Shown in pieces: positions 38,266 through 49,808 of a DNA stretch of 64,000 nucleotides. This DNA comes from Tolypeutes matacus (taxonomy: Eukaryota > Chordata > Mammalia > Cingulata > Chlamyphoridae): positions 24,949,234-25,013,233 of the forward strand of contig JAKSZT010053883.1 in NCBI GenBank assembly GCA_026826555.1, written 5' to 3'. A program made the position numbers and the translations under genes. How positions within the stretch are numbered: position 1 is the stretch's first letter; every line of letters starts with the position of its first letter. The notes under the pieces were generated by a model. That model worked only from the letters and a program-made list of their open reading frames with translations, was not told the origin of the DNA and searched no databases.

Positions 38266-40104
38266 AAAGCACACCACAATCCCCATCTAGCCTGCCTCCC
38301 AAGGACTCTGGGAAGATGAGGTAGGATGCCTTGGAGAGTGTGGCAGGAAGATCAGTTGTTTCTCTAGCCAGCACCTACGTGTCTGTGAAAGCCCTCTTCC
38401 CTGGCTGCACTTGGCCCTCAGCAGGAGCCCCAGATCCTTTGCCCTGGCCCCACCCGCAGGTGCTGGCCCCGCCTGCCTCTCCAAGCTGCAACCATGCTCA
38501 CCTTCTTTTTGTACTTTTCTGTCTCTTGCCTGGTGCTGTTTGTCTAGCTCCAATGTTCTTTCTCCCTAGTTCCTACTCTTTAATTAACTCCTTGTTTCTC
38601 AGCTTTCAGCTCAACTGCCCCACCTCTGAAAGCCCCAGCCTCCCTATCCTATCATGTGGTCCATTCGTTTCATAGTCATCTTTCCTGTTACACTGGAAGC
38701 CCTGTGAGCCCTGCCAGGGGTGCTCACTGCCGTGTCCGCAGAGCCTAGCATGCATTTGTGGGGTGAACCTACGGCCTCTCCAGAGCAAAGAAAAAGCCAC
38801 TTGTCCTCTTCACTGTTCTCTCTGCTTGAAAATTCTAGTCCTTCCACCACCCATTCTCCATTACTCTCAACTTTCCTCCTGCCAAAGTATCCTGTTTGTG
38901 TCCTCTTTCTCACTCCAACCCCAAGGGCCAGGCAATTGGGCCATTTCCAGGTGTGCAGTGGGTCCCCAAGTTCTCCCAGTTGAGAATTGCCCTTCTGGGC
39001 ACATGGGTGCAGTCTGGATCACAGTGGCAGCTCTCTTTGGGGACAGAGCCCTTACCAGGAAGTAATTAAACCAGGTACCAGACTTGGGGCTGCCCCTGGC
39101 TCCCTCCCCAAAGTACAGTTTCCTCCTCTATCAAATGAAAAACTTGCCCCTGCGAAAACTCAATTAACCTCTAATATGGAATAGGTAAAAATATAACTAG
39201 AAAGATAAACCTAATGATTAAAACCAGCACCTCACACACCTGAGCTCTCAGACGTGCTCATGCGCCATGTGGCAGGAATTTTATTCCCTCTCCTGGCACC
39301 AGATGGTTCAGTGGTCACTCCCAGGGTGCCTTCTGCCTACCTGGCCACTCCATCCCAGGAGGAGCCAGCCCAAGATACTGGGGCCCCAATGAGCCTGACT
39401 GGTGTGGACAGGTGACCTGGATGAGGAGAGCTGGCAAGTCCTGGCAGGAGGGCTGGTAGGGGGTAACCTCAGGAATCCGGGGGCAAGTGTGTTCCAGAAA
39501 ACAGGTACAGAGCCAAGGCTGTCAGCCTGGCTTGGGTTTTTAGGGGCCTGGGATCTTGGGGTATGGCTGGGGGCTCAGGTGCAGAGGGTGGGTCAGCATC
39601 CCTAGGCTAGTTATGGGGCTGACAAGGGCTCTAGAAAACAAAGGCACTGGATAGGGAAAGGAAGGAGCCCTATTTGCAGGAAGGACTGGATGGGCTGGGG
39701 TTGGTCAGGACTGGAGCCCATGGTGAGAGATTTCCCTTTCTGGAGGTGAGAGGTGGGAGGACCAAGAGGTTGAAAGGATAGCATCAGGTCAGGATGGGGA
39801 TGAGATCAATGGGTAAGGCTGTCATCCCTGGACTGGGGTCCTCCTGTGCAGGGGTAAGAAGAGCCCAGGGGAGCATCAGGAGCCGAGGGCTGGCTCATGC
39901 CTGTTCACCTCATGCTCCTTCTCCCCATTTGATAAACCCATATATGACCTGTGGGTGGGTGGAAAGACCATTGGCAGGGCACTTGGGAGCCATGACCTTG
40001 TCTACACGCAATACCAGCTCTGTGACCTTGGGTGAGTCAATCTAATCTCACAAATGAGGCTGTGAGTGTGGAGAAGCTTTGTATACAGTAAAGTGTAGTG
40101 CAAG
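38266..40104. other. Intergenic, GC-rich, nothing identified
   Basis: Only a possible L2 fragment (about 38670-38770) and a MIR-like piece (about 39985-40060) were seen. Open frames here carry no recognisable domains. Confidence 0.45.
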
Positions 40105-40295
40105 GAATGACCGTTAGCATTGATGCAGCACTTACCCGATGCCAGGCACAGGATTTAGCTTTTTGTCTTTTAGCTTGTGTAATCCTCACAACAACCCAAC
40201 AACATAGCTACTGTTCTTCCCATTCCCAGTTTGCGGGTGAGAGCCAGTATTTGAACCCAGGCACATGGCCTAACCACTATTCTACGCTGCCTTTC
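40105..40295 (-). mobile_element. MIR, antisense
   Basis: CACTTACCCGATGCCAGGCA, TAATCCTCACAACAACCC, TTTGAACCCAGGCACATGG and CCACTATTCTACGCTGCC fit reverse MIR well. Another MIR in + orientation may follow to about 40400. Confidence 0.85.
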
Positions 40296-40904
40296 CTTGT
40301 GACAGCTCTGCCTTGTTCCGTGACCTTGAGCCAGTCTCTTCCCATCACTGTCCTGAACTCCTACATGGGGGGTTGGGCCAGATGATCTCTTCAATCCTTC
40401 AATTTCTGGCAGTTGGCATTTGAGAGAGGGGCCTTCCAAGTGGGGAAGAGGGCAGGGCAGGGCTGTGGATGCAAGTTGGAACCAGAGTGAGGAGAGGACA
40501 AACTTTTCCAATGTCTCTGCCCCAACCCTTCCCCCTCATCAGTGGGTCAGCTGGCAGGCTCCCCTTTGCCCTACAAGCTGTGGGGCCAAGGGAGCAGCTG
40601 ATGCTCAGCCCCAGCCTGAAATACTCCCTGGTCACTAGAGGTCACTGAGGTCTGCGTGCCAGGACTTCCCAGACAACATTTAGGCAGGGCCCATCCTGCC
40701 TCAGCTAGCAGACCCCAAAGGGCTGGCGACTCAGGCAGCAGGGCCACAGCCTGCCTGACCCACACTCCTAGCCTCCTTCCTGGGCCTACCGCACCCCCAG
40801 GGTCAGTTTTTCTGGGCATCAGGCCTGGTCTGGGGCCCAGGGATGGAGCTATTTCTAGATATCCCTGCTGTCTCCTTGGCCTGGGCTTACAGCCAAGTCA
40901 AGTT

Positions 40905-40932
40905 ATTCACACACATACACACACACACGCGT
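40905..40932. repeat. (CA)n microsatellite
   Basis: A short CACA run, interrupted once and ending in CGCGTG. Confidence 0.85.
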
Positions 40933-42212
40933 GCACATTTACTCACTCATCCACTTAACTTGACTGCCATTGGCTTGGCGCTTGGTCTCGTGCTGGATAC
41001 TGGCAACCAGTAGGTGGCCTAGACTTGGTCCCTTCCCTCTTAGAGAGGTGGGAGAGGTGGATGCATCTACAGACTATTACAATGCAGATAGGCCAGCACT
41101 ATCAGAGGGCTGTTCCCGTGCCTTGGAAAACCAGAGGAGGGAGCCACTCGTTCTGTCAGGGGGGTCAGGAAAGCCTTCACACAAGAGATACCCTTTGGGC
41201 TGGGTCTTGAAGGATACATAGGAGTTTTCCAGGTATGGAGAGAGGATTTGGGAAGGCAGAGGAAGAGGGAATAGTTGAGGAAAGATAAGATATTCCTGGT
41301 GGTTGGCCTGGTATGAGGGCAGAGGATAAAAGTGGCAAGTGACGAGAATGGAAAGGTCATCTGGGGCCTGACGGAAAGACCTTGCACATCACCGGGGAGG
41401 TTGACCTTTCTTCTGAAGGCACCTGGGAGTCAAGGAGGGTTTAGAGCAGGAGAATACCACGGTATGATTTATATGTTGGAAAGAGTTCTCTCTGGCTGTT
41501 GTGTGGAGGCTGAATTGGAGACCAGTTAGGAGTCTGTGGTAGCCGTCCTCGTCTGCACGGTCCAGGACAGTTTGCCCAGGTCCGTGGTGTGGCCAGCAGG
41601 AAGGCGGAAAGGGGAAAGGACACACCTCTCCTGGTTCAGCTCAGAGCTGATCTTAGTTTCAGAAAGAAGGGTGTGTTCTGGAGACAGGTGTTACCTGGGT
41701 AGCTGAATCACCCGTATGGGGGCCAATGTCTGAATAGGGCCGCCAGCACTACAAACTGCCCTTTAGCCCTCTTCCCTCAAACCCCATGGTTTAGCTGGGG
41801 CAGAGGATGCCAGAGCAGGGTATGAGGACTCTGGGGAAAGCAAGGAGGGTCAAATCTGGAGGGAGGGCAGAATGGGTGGCCCAAGAAAAGCCCCTGGACC
41901 CAGGAACCTGAGAGGCAGCACAACCCGGAGCCGCCTCCCCTCCTAGAATAGCAGAGCTCTCCCAGGCCTCGGGGGAAGGGAAGAGCTTTGACTCAGGGTG
42001 ACTTAAAGCAGGGTCCAGCCTCATCACCACTGGGTGACCTCAGGTCCAGCCATCAGGGCCCCTTTGTGGATCATGGTGGTCCCATCTGGAAGGGCTGTCT
42101 GCAGGTGGCAGTGCGCCCCCTCCTGGGAAGAGGCAGCATTGCAGCTCCATCCTGCTGGGCCACCCAGCCTGCCCTACCTTCTGCCTCATTTGACCTGTGC
42201 TCCCTTTCCCAG

Positions 42213-42381
42213 GTTGCTGGCGGCAAAACTGGATGAGATAAGGGAGCTAGTGTGGGAGGGCAAGGAGAAGGCGAGATTAGAGCAATTTCAGGGGAAAGTG
42301 GCAAGATTGAAGGCCCAGGAGCTGTGCCGCAGGTGTCTGGAGTCAGCTTTGGAGGGACCCTCGTCTTCAGGCCCTGCTTAA
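42213..42381 (+). other. Candidate unannotated terminal exon (weak)
   Basis: A good acceptor (CTCCCTTTCCCAG) is followed by a frame of 56 codons to TAA 42379-42381 reading AAKLDEIRELVWEGKEKARL and on in K/E/L/R-rich, coiled-coil-like fashion. I recognise no family and it may be chance. No partner exon or poly(A) signal was identified; a MIR starts just after the stop. Confidence 0.2.
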
Positions 42382-42394
42382 GTCTGGGACCATC

Positions 42395-42600
42395 AAGTGG
42401 TAGAAAATCGTGTGCAGTCAGATGGAAACTGTTCAAATCCTACTTACCAAATTTCGTGCCCTCTGGTCCTCATTTCAGTCAGCAAAGTGGAGATATCAGT
42501 ACTCACCTCTCAGGATTTTCATGAAGGTTTAAGGTAACATCTGCAAAACACCTGACACATGGTGAGGTTGTCGAGAAACCTAAAATGATGGCATGCACAA
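42395..42600 (+). mobile_element. MIR
   Basis: TTCAAATCCTACTTACCAAA, GGTCCTCATTTCAGTCAG and AACACCTGACACATGGTGAG fit the MIR order. Confidence 0.72.
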
Positions 42601-43054
42601 AAACACGGGGCAGATGGTAGTTGCTGGATAAATGTGAACATTTTCCCCCTGCCCCCTGGGCACTGGACGAGCATCCCTCCTTGGAGCTCTCAGGGGGAGG
42701 CAGTCAGCTGGTGGGAATCTTGTCTCTCTCAGATGGGCAGCTTGCTGAGTGCAGGCGCTGTCTTTTTCATCTCGCTCTTCCCTTCCCAGGCACAGGATAA
42801 GCCTCCACAGGAAAGAGATCTGCTGTTAGAGTTTGTTGATTGAATCCCAGACCTAGCCTCCCATTGGGCCTTCATGAGGCCTCCCCGCCCACCCCCTGCC
42901 TGGGGGAAGATAGGAAAGCCTTAGAAAGGGAGGAAAGAACACAGAGACAAGGCAAGGTTCTTCTTTGCCTTGTTGTGTGACCTTGAACAAATCACCTGCC
43001 CTTGGGAGCTCAGACTCACTATCTGAATTAACGAGAGGGTGGGCCTGTAGTTTT

Positions 43055-43255
43055 GTGTGTGTGTTTATTGGTAACAGCATAACATTTCCCATTTTAATTA
43101 CTTTCAAGCATACAATTCAGTGGCATTAATTACACTCACAAGATTGTGCTGCCATCACCACCATCCATTACCAAAACTTTTCCATTACCCTAAACTCTGT
43201 ACCCCTTAAGCATTAACTTCCCATTCCCTTCCCCCACCCCTCTCAAGTACTGTGG
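43055..43255 (-). mobile_element. Ancient L1 3' UTR fragment, antisense
   Basis: AAGCATACAATTCAGTGGCA, TTGTGCTGCCATCACCACC and CCCATTCCCTTCCCCCACCC are the known antisense L1 3' UTR wording. Confidence 0.75.
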
Positions 43256-44209
43256 TTTAAGTTTTTTATTTTTTATGCCATAGAATCCTGTCTTCAAATA
43301 AATTCTTAGGTGGTCGTCCAGGAGGTAAAATGGATAAAAAGGAGCTGCACCAGCGGAAGCAGGGAAGGGGGCCTGGAGCCCACTCAAGGGTCCTAGGGGG
43401 TCTGGAGAGGTCAGTTTAAAGGGTGCCAAAGTGGATGCTCTCTGAGCCTCTCCTGCTCCAAAGGTCTCAGAGAGGCCAGGCTGCCTCACCTGTGCTGCTG
43501 CTCCGCCCACCTCCACCAGCTCCCTGTGCGGTTTGGCCAAAGGGCAGGCAGAGCTTCTACTGGGTTTGCCATTCCCTCCCTGAAAGCTGGCCCCACCCAG
43601 CAGAGATACAGGGACCTGCCCTGGGACCGCAGGCCGGACGGAGGGGCCCCAAAGAGGTCCTCTGATTTCAGGGCCCCTGGGGACTTACGGTTTGGTGTTC
43701 TAGTAGGGTGTGGGGAGGGGAGAAATGGGAGAACCACCAGATTTGAAGATGGGAGGGTCCTGATGTCACTTGGCTAAGGGGTCTCTCTGGGTCTCAGTTT
43801 CCCCATCTGTACAAGGAGGATGTGAATGCGACAATATCCTCAAACCCTTTCTGATTTGTGACTAGCAGAGAGATAGGGAGTGGAGATTGTGCTGTGTGCT
43901 GAGTTTCCCATTTCTCTTGTAGCTCAGTGGGCAGTGGCAGTGGGTGCAGCAGCAGAGGCGCAAGTGTGGGGGAGAGGGTGGCAGGAAGCCTGAGTTTGGG
44001 ACTGTGTGTTGTCCCCTCTCAGGCCTGTACTTTTCCCATCTGTCAAATGGGACCAGATTCTCCCAGGTCACAGAAGCCTGTAGCTAGCCCAGGGTCAGGG
44101 TTGGGGGGGTCCCATCGTGCAGAGCGGATGTAAGGGCCCCTTCTCCCAGACCTGTCACGGGCAGACGGAAGAACTACAGTCAGGTAGGAAGCACGTGCTC
44201 AAGGCACCT

Positions 44210-44340
44210 AAGTCATAACATCCAACCTCTTTGTTTTACAGTTGGGGAAACTGAGGTCCAGAGATGGGAAACCAGTTGGCCAAGGTCCCAGAATAGGTTG
44301 GGGGCCAGGACTCCTGACTACCTATTTCAGCTGCTCCTCA
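44210..44340 (-). mobile_element. MIR, antisense
   Basis: TTTTACAGTTGGGGAAACTG, AGGTCCAGAGATGGG and GCCAAGGTCCCAGAATAGG fit reverse MIR. Confidence 0.7.
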
Positions 44341-45419
44341 CAGGAAACCCCTGTGGGAGGGCAGGGAGTCACCTCATCCAGGAAGTGGGGAGAGTGATCC
44401 CTCCCCAATCCCTCCCAGGGACGACGGAGCTGAGACGTGTGGAGATCGTGGTGCTCAGTGCGGCTCGGCTACTACGGGGCCCCTCTCTGTGCCTGTCCTG
44501 TGTTCTCCCCAGGGTGGTGATCTCAGAGGGCCCAATTATCCTTCCCATCTCCCCCACAGGGGCAGGGAGGGGTGCAGAGGGGCAGGGGCAGCAGATGGGG
44601 GCTTGGGATTTTACAGAGACAGGGGTCCTGCTGTGGGGTGTGAGGCTGGGCTGGGAGGCACAGGGAGGAACTGAGGGTGGAGGGGGTGTGGGGTAGGTTT
44701 GCTTTGTAATTTCTGGATCCAGCCCCTCTTGGGACCTCTGTGGAGATCAGCATTCTGATCCCCACATCCTGGGGAAGAGACAACCCAGACATAGACATAC
44801 ACACAGTCACATGCGAACTCAGCCTCACAGCCAGCCACGCACACCCATATGCCTTAACCAGGACTCGGTACAGCATTGGCAAGCCTCAGTGTGAAGTGAG
44901 ACTGTGGCCCCTTCTTCAAATTTTAAGGATTTCTAGGCAGTGGCAGCAGTGCATTAAACCAAGCGTGGGGTTCCTCTAAGCCTGGGGCCCTGTGCCACTG
45001 CGCAGGCTGCACGCCAAGGAGCCGGCCCCACCCCTCACACACTCAAACCGTTCCTGTGGGAGACTCGCTTTCACACCAACACCATCCTGCCAGAGACACA
45101 CACTCACACCCTTAGACACGTCACCACTGAGGGCACTCCCCTTCCCCCCAGACATGCACAACCACAGCAGCCCCCTGTGCCGCTGCAGCCTCACACTGAG
45201 CCAAAGCCCCTCCCAGCTGGGCCAGCCCAGGCGCCCCCACCAGAGTGGGACACCTCACCTGGGCTGCCACACACTCGCCCACCCTCCTGTTCTCTCCCAC
45301 TCCCAGCCTGCCTCTCGGCTGGGGCAGCTGATAGAAGAGAGGGCAATGCCAGCCCCTGCACCCACTTTGCATGCCAGCCTGTGGGGACCCAGCTGGGAGT
45401 GAGGCAACAATAACAATAT
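44341..45419. other. Intergenic GC-rich DNA, nothing identified
   Basis: No repeat or gene was recognised. Several overlapping long frames on both strands reflect base composition, with CAC-rich wording. Confidence 0.45.
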
Positions 45420-45596
45420 TAACAACAACCCAGTAATAATACTAAAGCATGCACTTGTGCCAGGCACTCTTCTAGCACTTCATATATACTAACTCATTCA
45501 CTATCCTCACAACCTATGAGTTAGGCACTGCTATTTATCCACATTTTACAGATGAGGAAACTGAGGCACAGAAAAGTTAAGTCACTTGCCCAAGAT
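45420..45596 (-). mobile_element. MIR, first half, split by a provirus
   Basis: TTGTGCCAGGCACTCTTCTA, CACATTTTACAGATGAGGAA and AAGTCACTTGCCCAAGA run exactly up to the start of an LTR. The missing continuation, CACAGAGCTGGTAAGTCAGG, is at 55417, on the far side of the provirus. Confidence 0.9.
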
Positions 45597-46045
45597 TGTT
45601 GCCCAAAACTGCAGATTCACTGCCCGATGTGCACTGAAATTAACGTAGTGACACCAGTGCTTCAGAAAGAAAGGGCTTTATTTCATGGCCTCCAAGAAAG
45701 GAGACAGGAGTAAGAAAAATCTGTCTCCCCCAGTCTAAAGGGTTTGGGGTTTTTATAGATTTGAGGAGAGATGGAGTTGTTACCATTACCATAAAAAGTT
45801 ACTAAACTAAAATAGCCATTACAATAGCAAGTATAAACAACTATAGCATCATGTAAAGGAGTGGAAAGTGGGGTTGGATGTGGCTCAACTGGTTGGGCGT
45901 CCGTCTCCCATATGGAGGGACCCGGGTTCGATCCCGGGACCTCCCGTTAAAAATAAATAAATAAATAAATAAATTTATTAAAAAAAAAAAGGAGTGGAAA
46001 GTAACTATTACCATAACATGCATAAACATGTAGTCAGTGGTTACA
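45597..46045 (-). repeat. 3' LTR of the provirus
   Basis: Minus-strand start is TGTAACCACTGACTAC and the end is GGCAACA. It aligns with 55110-55411 through GTTCACTGCCCGATGTGCAC-type wording. A poly(A) signal AATAAA is present on the minus strand at 45677-45682. A short SINE (45870-45987) is inserted. Confidence 0.88.
45870..45987 (+). mobile_element. Short tRNA-only SINE in the LTR
   Basis: A box TGGCTCAACTGG, B box GGTTCGATCCC, then AAATAAATAAAT and a poly(A) tail. The TSD is aaaggagtggaaagt at 45855-45869 and 45988-46002. Confidence 0.94.
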
Positions 46046-46056
46046 ATCCCCTCTTA
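46046..46056 (-). other. Polypurine tract of the provirus
   Basis: Reading minus, TAAGAGGGGAT lies directly before the LTR start TGTAACC, as expected for a retroviral second-strand primer site. Confidence 0.7.
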
Positions 46057-46057
46057 T

Positions 46058-46237
46058 TATTATTTTTAAAGATTTTATTTATTTATTCATTTATCCCCCC
46101 CTTGCTGCTTGTGCTCGCTGGGTCAGCTAACCACGCCGTGCGGGCGGGCTTGCCTTCACCAGGAGGCCCCGGGAACCGAACCCGGGGCCTCCCATATGGT
46201 AAACGGGAGCCCTGCTGATTGAGCCACAGCCGCTTCC
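46058..46237 (-). mobile_element. DAS-III-type SINE
   Basis: An antisense full copy. The short TSD is cctcttat at 46050-46057 and 46238-46245. It sits at the edge of the L1 fragment. Confidence 0.9.
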
Positions 46238-46245
46238 CCTCTTAT

Positions 46246-46362
46246 CATTTTTTAAAACAATTTTATTCACAGGCCGTATAATCCCTCCAAAGTGTACAAT
46301 CAGTGGCTTTCAGTATAATTACAGAGTTGTGCATTCATCACCTCAGTCAATTTTATTTTATT

Positions 46363-46393
<31 letters not shown>

Positions 46394-47356
46394 CATTTAT
46401 TCCCCCCCTGCTGCTTGTGCTCGCCGGGTCAGCCAACCACGCCGTGTGGGCGGGCCCGCCCCCACCAGGAGGCCCCGGGAACCGAACCCGGGGCCTCCCA
46501 CATGGTAAACGGGAGCCCTACTGATTGAGCCACAGCCGCTTCCCACCTCAGTCAATTTTAGAACATTTTCATTACTCCCAAAAGAAAAATCCCAGATCCC
46601 CTATGCCCTTTATTTAACCTCAGCACTGGTATAGTACTCTTACAATTGAAGAAAAAAATATTACAATATTACTGTTAACTATAGTCCATAGTTTGCATCG
46701 GTTGTATTTTTACCATATACCACCCTATTATTAACACCTTGTAATGGTGACATATGTTTGCTCTAGTTCATGGAAGAACATTCTTATATTTGTACTATTA
46801 AGCACAGGCATCATCCATACCCAGGTTCACCATGTTATACAGTCCCAAGCGTATCCTCTAGCTTTCCTTCTATTGACATATACAACCTTAAACTTCCCCC
46901 TCTCAACCACAATCACATCCATAAATCATACTCGCAATAATGTGTTTCCATCACTTCTGTCCATTTCAAACACTTACAATCAACCTTATTAAAAATTCTA
47001 CACACATTAAGCATCAGGTCTCCATTCTCAACCCTCATTCTGTCTCCTCATAACCTATACTCTAGATGTTAATTCCATGACTTTACTCATTATAGTTTGT
47101 TCAGAACATACAATATTTGTCCTTTCATGTCTGGCTTATTTCACTCAACATAATGTCATCAAGGTTCCTCCATGTTGTTGTATGCACTTCATTCCTTCTT
47201 ACAGCTGAATAGTATTCCATCATATGTATATACCACAGTTTGTTTATCCATTCAATTGTTGATGGACACTTGTGAATAATGCTGTTATGAACATCAGTGT
47301 CCAAATGCCTATTTGCATTCCTGCTTTCAGTTCTTCTGAATATATACCTAATAGTG
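46246..47356 (-). mobile_element. L1 3' end, antisense, inserted in the provirus
   Basis: CAAAGTGTACAATCAGTGGC, GAGTTGTGCATTCATCACC, GGCTTATTTCACTCAACATA and CAGCTGAATAGTATTCCATC are antisense L1 3' UTR wording. A diverged TSD (acaatcccctctta / acaattccccctta) is at about 46043 and 47357. Confidence 0.88.
46356..46544 (-). mobile_element. DAS-III-type SINE with (TTTTA)n tail
   Basis: An antisense full copy inside the L1. The TSD is acctcagtcaatttta at 46340-46355 and 46545-46560, perfect over 16 bp. Confidence 0.95.
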
Positions 47357-47373
47357 ACAATTCCCCCTTATTT

Positions 47374-48184
47374 TTGTTCATTTTTCAATCTTGAGGAATC
47401 TGGCTTCTTCAGGCTGAAAAGTGGCGATGTAATTAGGGCTTAGAGGAATGAAACCTTTTTGCCTGCAGTAGGCAGTTGAAGATATCCAGAAATTCCTAGT
47501 TGTGAAAAGTATCAGGTATGATGTTAACCTGTACAGAATACCAAGATTGTATTCTTATTTTAGGCTTCATGCCAAATGAAGTTGAGTTAATTTATTTAGA
47601 ACTGACCAGACAAGTTATATCAGATAGTGTGCTACAGAAGGTTTAGATTTTTTTGGACCAAATAAATTCTCCTCTTTTGGTCCTGCACAGAATTTAAAGT
47701 CCCAAAATGCAGACAACACCATCCTTTACCCTCTATTCTGATTCACCTTAGTCCTAACCAGATCAGCCCCATTCACATCCCTAATTGAAGTCTGATCCCT
47801 TCTTCAGCTTCTTCAACAGTTGCTATATGGAGTCATCTTTTAGAATTCATCCTGCTTCTGCAGTACTTCCAGAGCCGGAGAACTCCAACTCTGAGTCTCA
47901 GGTGTCACACAGACACCTTAGTTCCAGGGAGATACCAGGTTACACACAAAGAGCAAAGCATCTCAAAATTTAGAAATAACAACTAAAGCCCAGGAGCAAA
48001 GGTGACTGCTTCAAGAGCTTATAATCTAGACCCTAATTCTCTTATGAGCATTTTCCAAAAGAGCCTTTTCCAGAGATAAAAACATTTGACAATTAACTTA
48101 CATTGGGGTCATCAACCCAGACCATAGCAGAAGGTTTTTCCTGTCACTCCTTTACACTTTAACCAGGGTTATGTTAATTGGCAG
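47374..48184 (-). other. Provirus internal remnant (3' part)
   Basis: Inferred internal sequence of the provirus between nested insertions, where env would lie. I recognise no protein in it. Confidence 0.45.
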
Positions 48185-48641
48185 TGTGATGGTTTAAAGT
48201 TTGTGATTCACAGAATATATTATGTTTTAGAACTGATCCATTCCTGTAGGTGTGAGACTCTTTGATTGCATTAAATTCAGTTAAGGAATCTTTGATTAGA
48301 TCACTTGATTAAGATTGCTTTAGGGCTTTTTTTTCTGTCTGGTTTTGCTTTGAGATGTTATCTTTTTTTAAAACCAATTTTATTGATACATATTAAAAAA
48401 ATAAAAAATGAAAAAAAATAGAGCATACAGATCATCCAAAGTGTACAATCAATGGTATTTGGTATAATCACATAGCTGTACACTTATCACTTCAATCATT
48501 ATTAGAGTAGTTTCATTATTTCAATAATAAATAATACACAAAAAAAGGACAAACAAACAAGAAAATTCTTCACCTCTTAATTTCTCTCTGCTTCTTCCCA
48601 TGTCATACATAGCTATTTCTGGCTATTCTTACACATTTACT

Positions 48642-48864
48642 TTTTTTTTTTTTTTTAAGATTTATTTTATTTATTTATCCTCCCCCACCCCCTTGTTTTG
48701 TGCTTGCTGTCAGCTCTCTGTGTCCATTTGTTGTGTACTCTCTGTGTCCATTTGCTGTGTGCTCTCTGTGTCTGTTTGTCTTCTTTTAGGAGGCCTCAGG
48801 AACTGAACCCAGGACCTTCCATGTGGGAGAGAGGTGCTCAGTCACTTGAGCCACCTCTGCTCCC
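48642..48864 (-). mobile_element. DAS-related SINE, antisense
   Basis: Poly(T), TTTATTTTATTTATTTATCC, repeated CTCTGTGTCCATTTG, then the head complement GAACTGAACCCAGGACC and GAGCCACCTCTGCTCCC. Confidence 0.85.
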
Positions 48865-49029
48865 ACTGTGTTTCCTCTTTGTGTCTCCTTGTTGCATCAT
48901 CTTGTTGCATCAGCTCACTGTGCCAGCTTGCTGTCTTGCTCATCTTCTCTAGGAGGCACCAGGAACCGAACCTGGGATGTCCCATGTGTTAGGTGGGCGC
49001 CCAAATGCTTGAGCCACATCTGCTTCCCT
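48865..49029 (-). mobile_element. tRNA-derived SINE unit, antisense, adjacent to the previous
   Basis: GGAACCGAACCTGGGATG and GAGCCACATCTGCTTCCC, directly following another unit in the same orientation with no A tail between. Confidence 0.78.
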
Positions 49030-49808
49030 TTAAGCAGTTTTATTGAGATATATTCACATACAATATGATCTATCCAAAGTGTATAATCAATGGCTTTTAG
49101 TATAATCACAATGTTGTGCATTCATCACCACAAAAAAACTTTAGAACAATTTCATTTCTCCAAAAAGAAAAACCCACCCCTTAGCAGTCACCTTTCAATT
49201 GCTTTAGGGCTTTTGATTGGACTATGTCAGTGAGGCGTGACTCAGGTTGGGTCTCTGCCCTCTTGCTGGGCCTTATATAAACAGAACACACAAATCAGCT
49301 ACCATTTTGACCCTGCCAGGTGGCTGCACGAAGATAGAGAAACCCCGAGAAGCTGAGAGAGGTCCTGGAGTCTGGAATCGGCAGAGCACAGAGGCACAGA
49401 AAGAGGCCCCCAACGGGCTGGGCCCACGGAGCAGCTCAAGGCTGAGGAGACAAGGCCTGATCCTCGACAGCTGAACTTGGGGTGAGAGTAGAGCAGCTGA
49501 GGCTGAGGGAGGAGGCCTGGAAAGAGACAAGCCGTATGCCTGATGGCCCATAGCTGAGCTTCGGGAGATGGTGAGCTTTGAAGGAAGGCAGGGACCTCGG
49601 CAGCGATTGGTGCCATCTTGCCTTGCCCTGTGAAAGGACAGCAGAATCATCAGTGGCCAATCTTGGTGAGAAAGCATCTCTGATGTGTCTTGATTTGGAC
49701 TATTCACAGCCTTGGAACTGTAAGACTTTCCCCCTAATAAAATTCCCAATATAAAAGCCAACCCATTTCTGGTATTTTTGCATCAGCAGCCTTTGGCAAA
49801 CTAAGACA

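Larger units (their letters stand above)
48331..49197 (-). mobile_element. L1 3' fragment, antisense, with two SINE units inside
   Basis: Antisense L1 3' UTR wording (CCAAAGTGTACAATCAATGG; TTGTGCATTCATCACCAC) lies on both sides of the SINEs. The perfect 17-bp TSD attgctttagggctttt, at 48314-48330 and 49198-49214, belongs to the host LTR. Confidence 0.88.
48185..49808 (+). mobile_element. Xenarthran LTR, copy 1, split by an L1
   Basis: It starts TGTGATGGTTTAAAG, with internal words shared with the other copies (GGGCTTTTGATTGGACTAT, GACTCAGGTTGGG, TTGGTGAGAAAGCATCTCTG), and ends TTTGGCAAACTAAGACA. An AATAAA precedes the end. It is opened by the L1 at 48331-49197. No clean 5-bp TSD was found. 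Confidence 0.85.

Noticed and set aside
49273..49761. 162-codon minus frame
   Set aside because: Lies inside the LTR copy 1 and matches positions in the other LTR copies, so it is LTR sequence.
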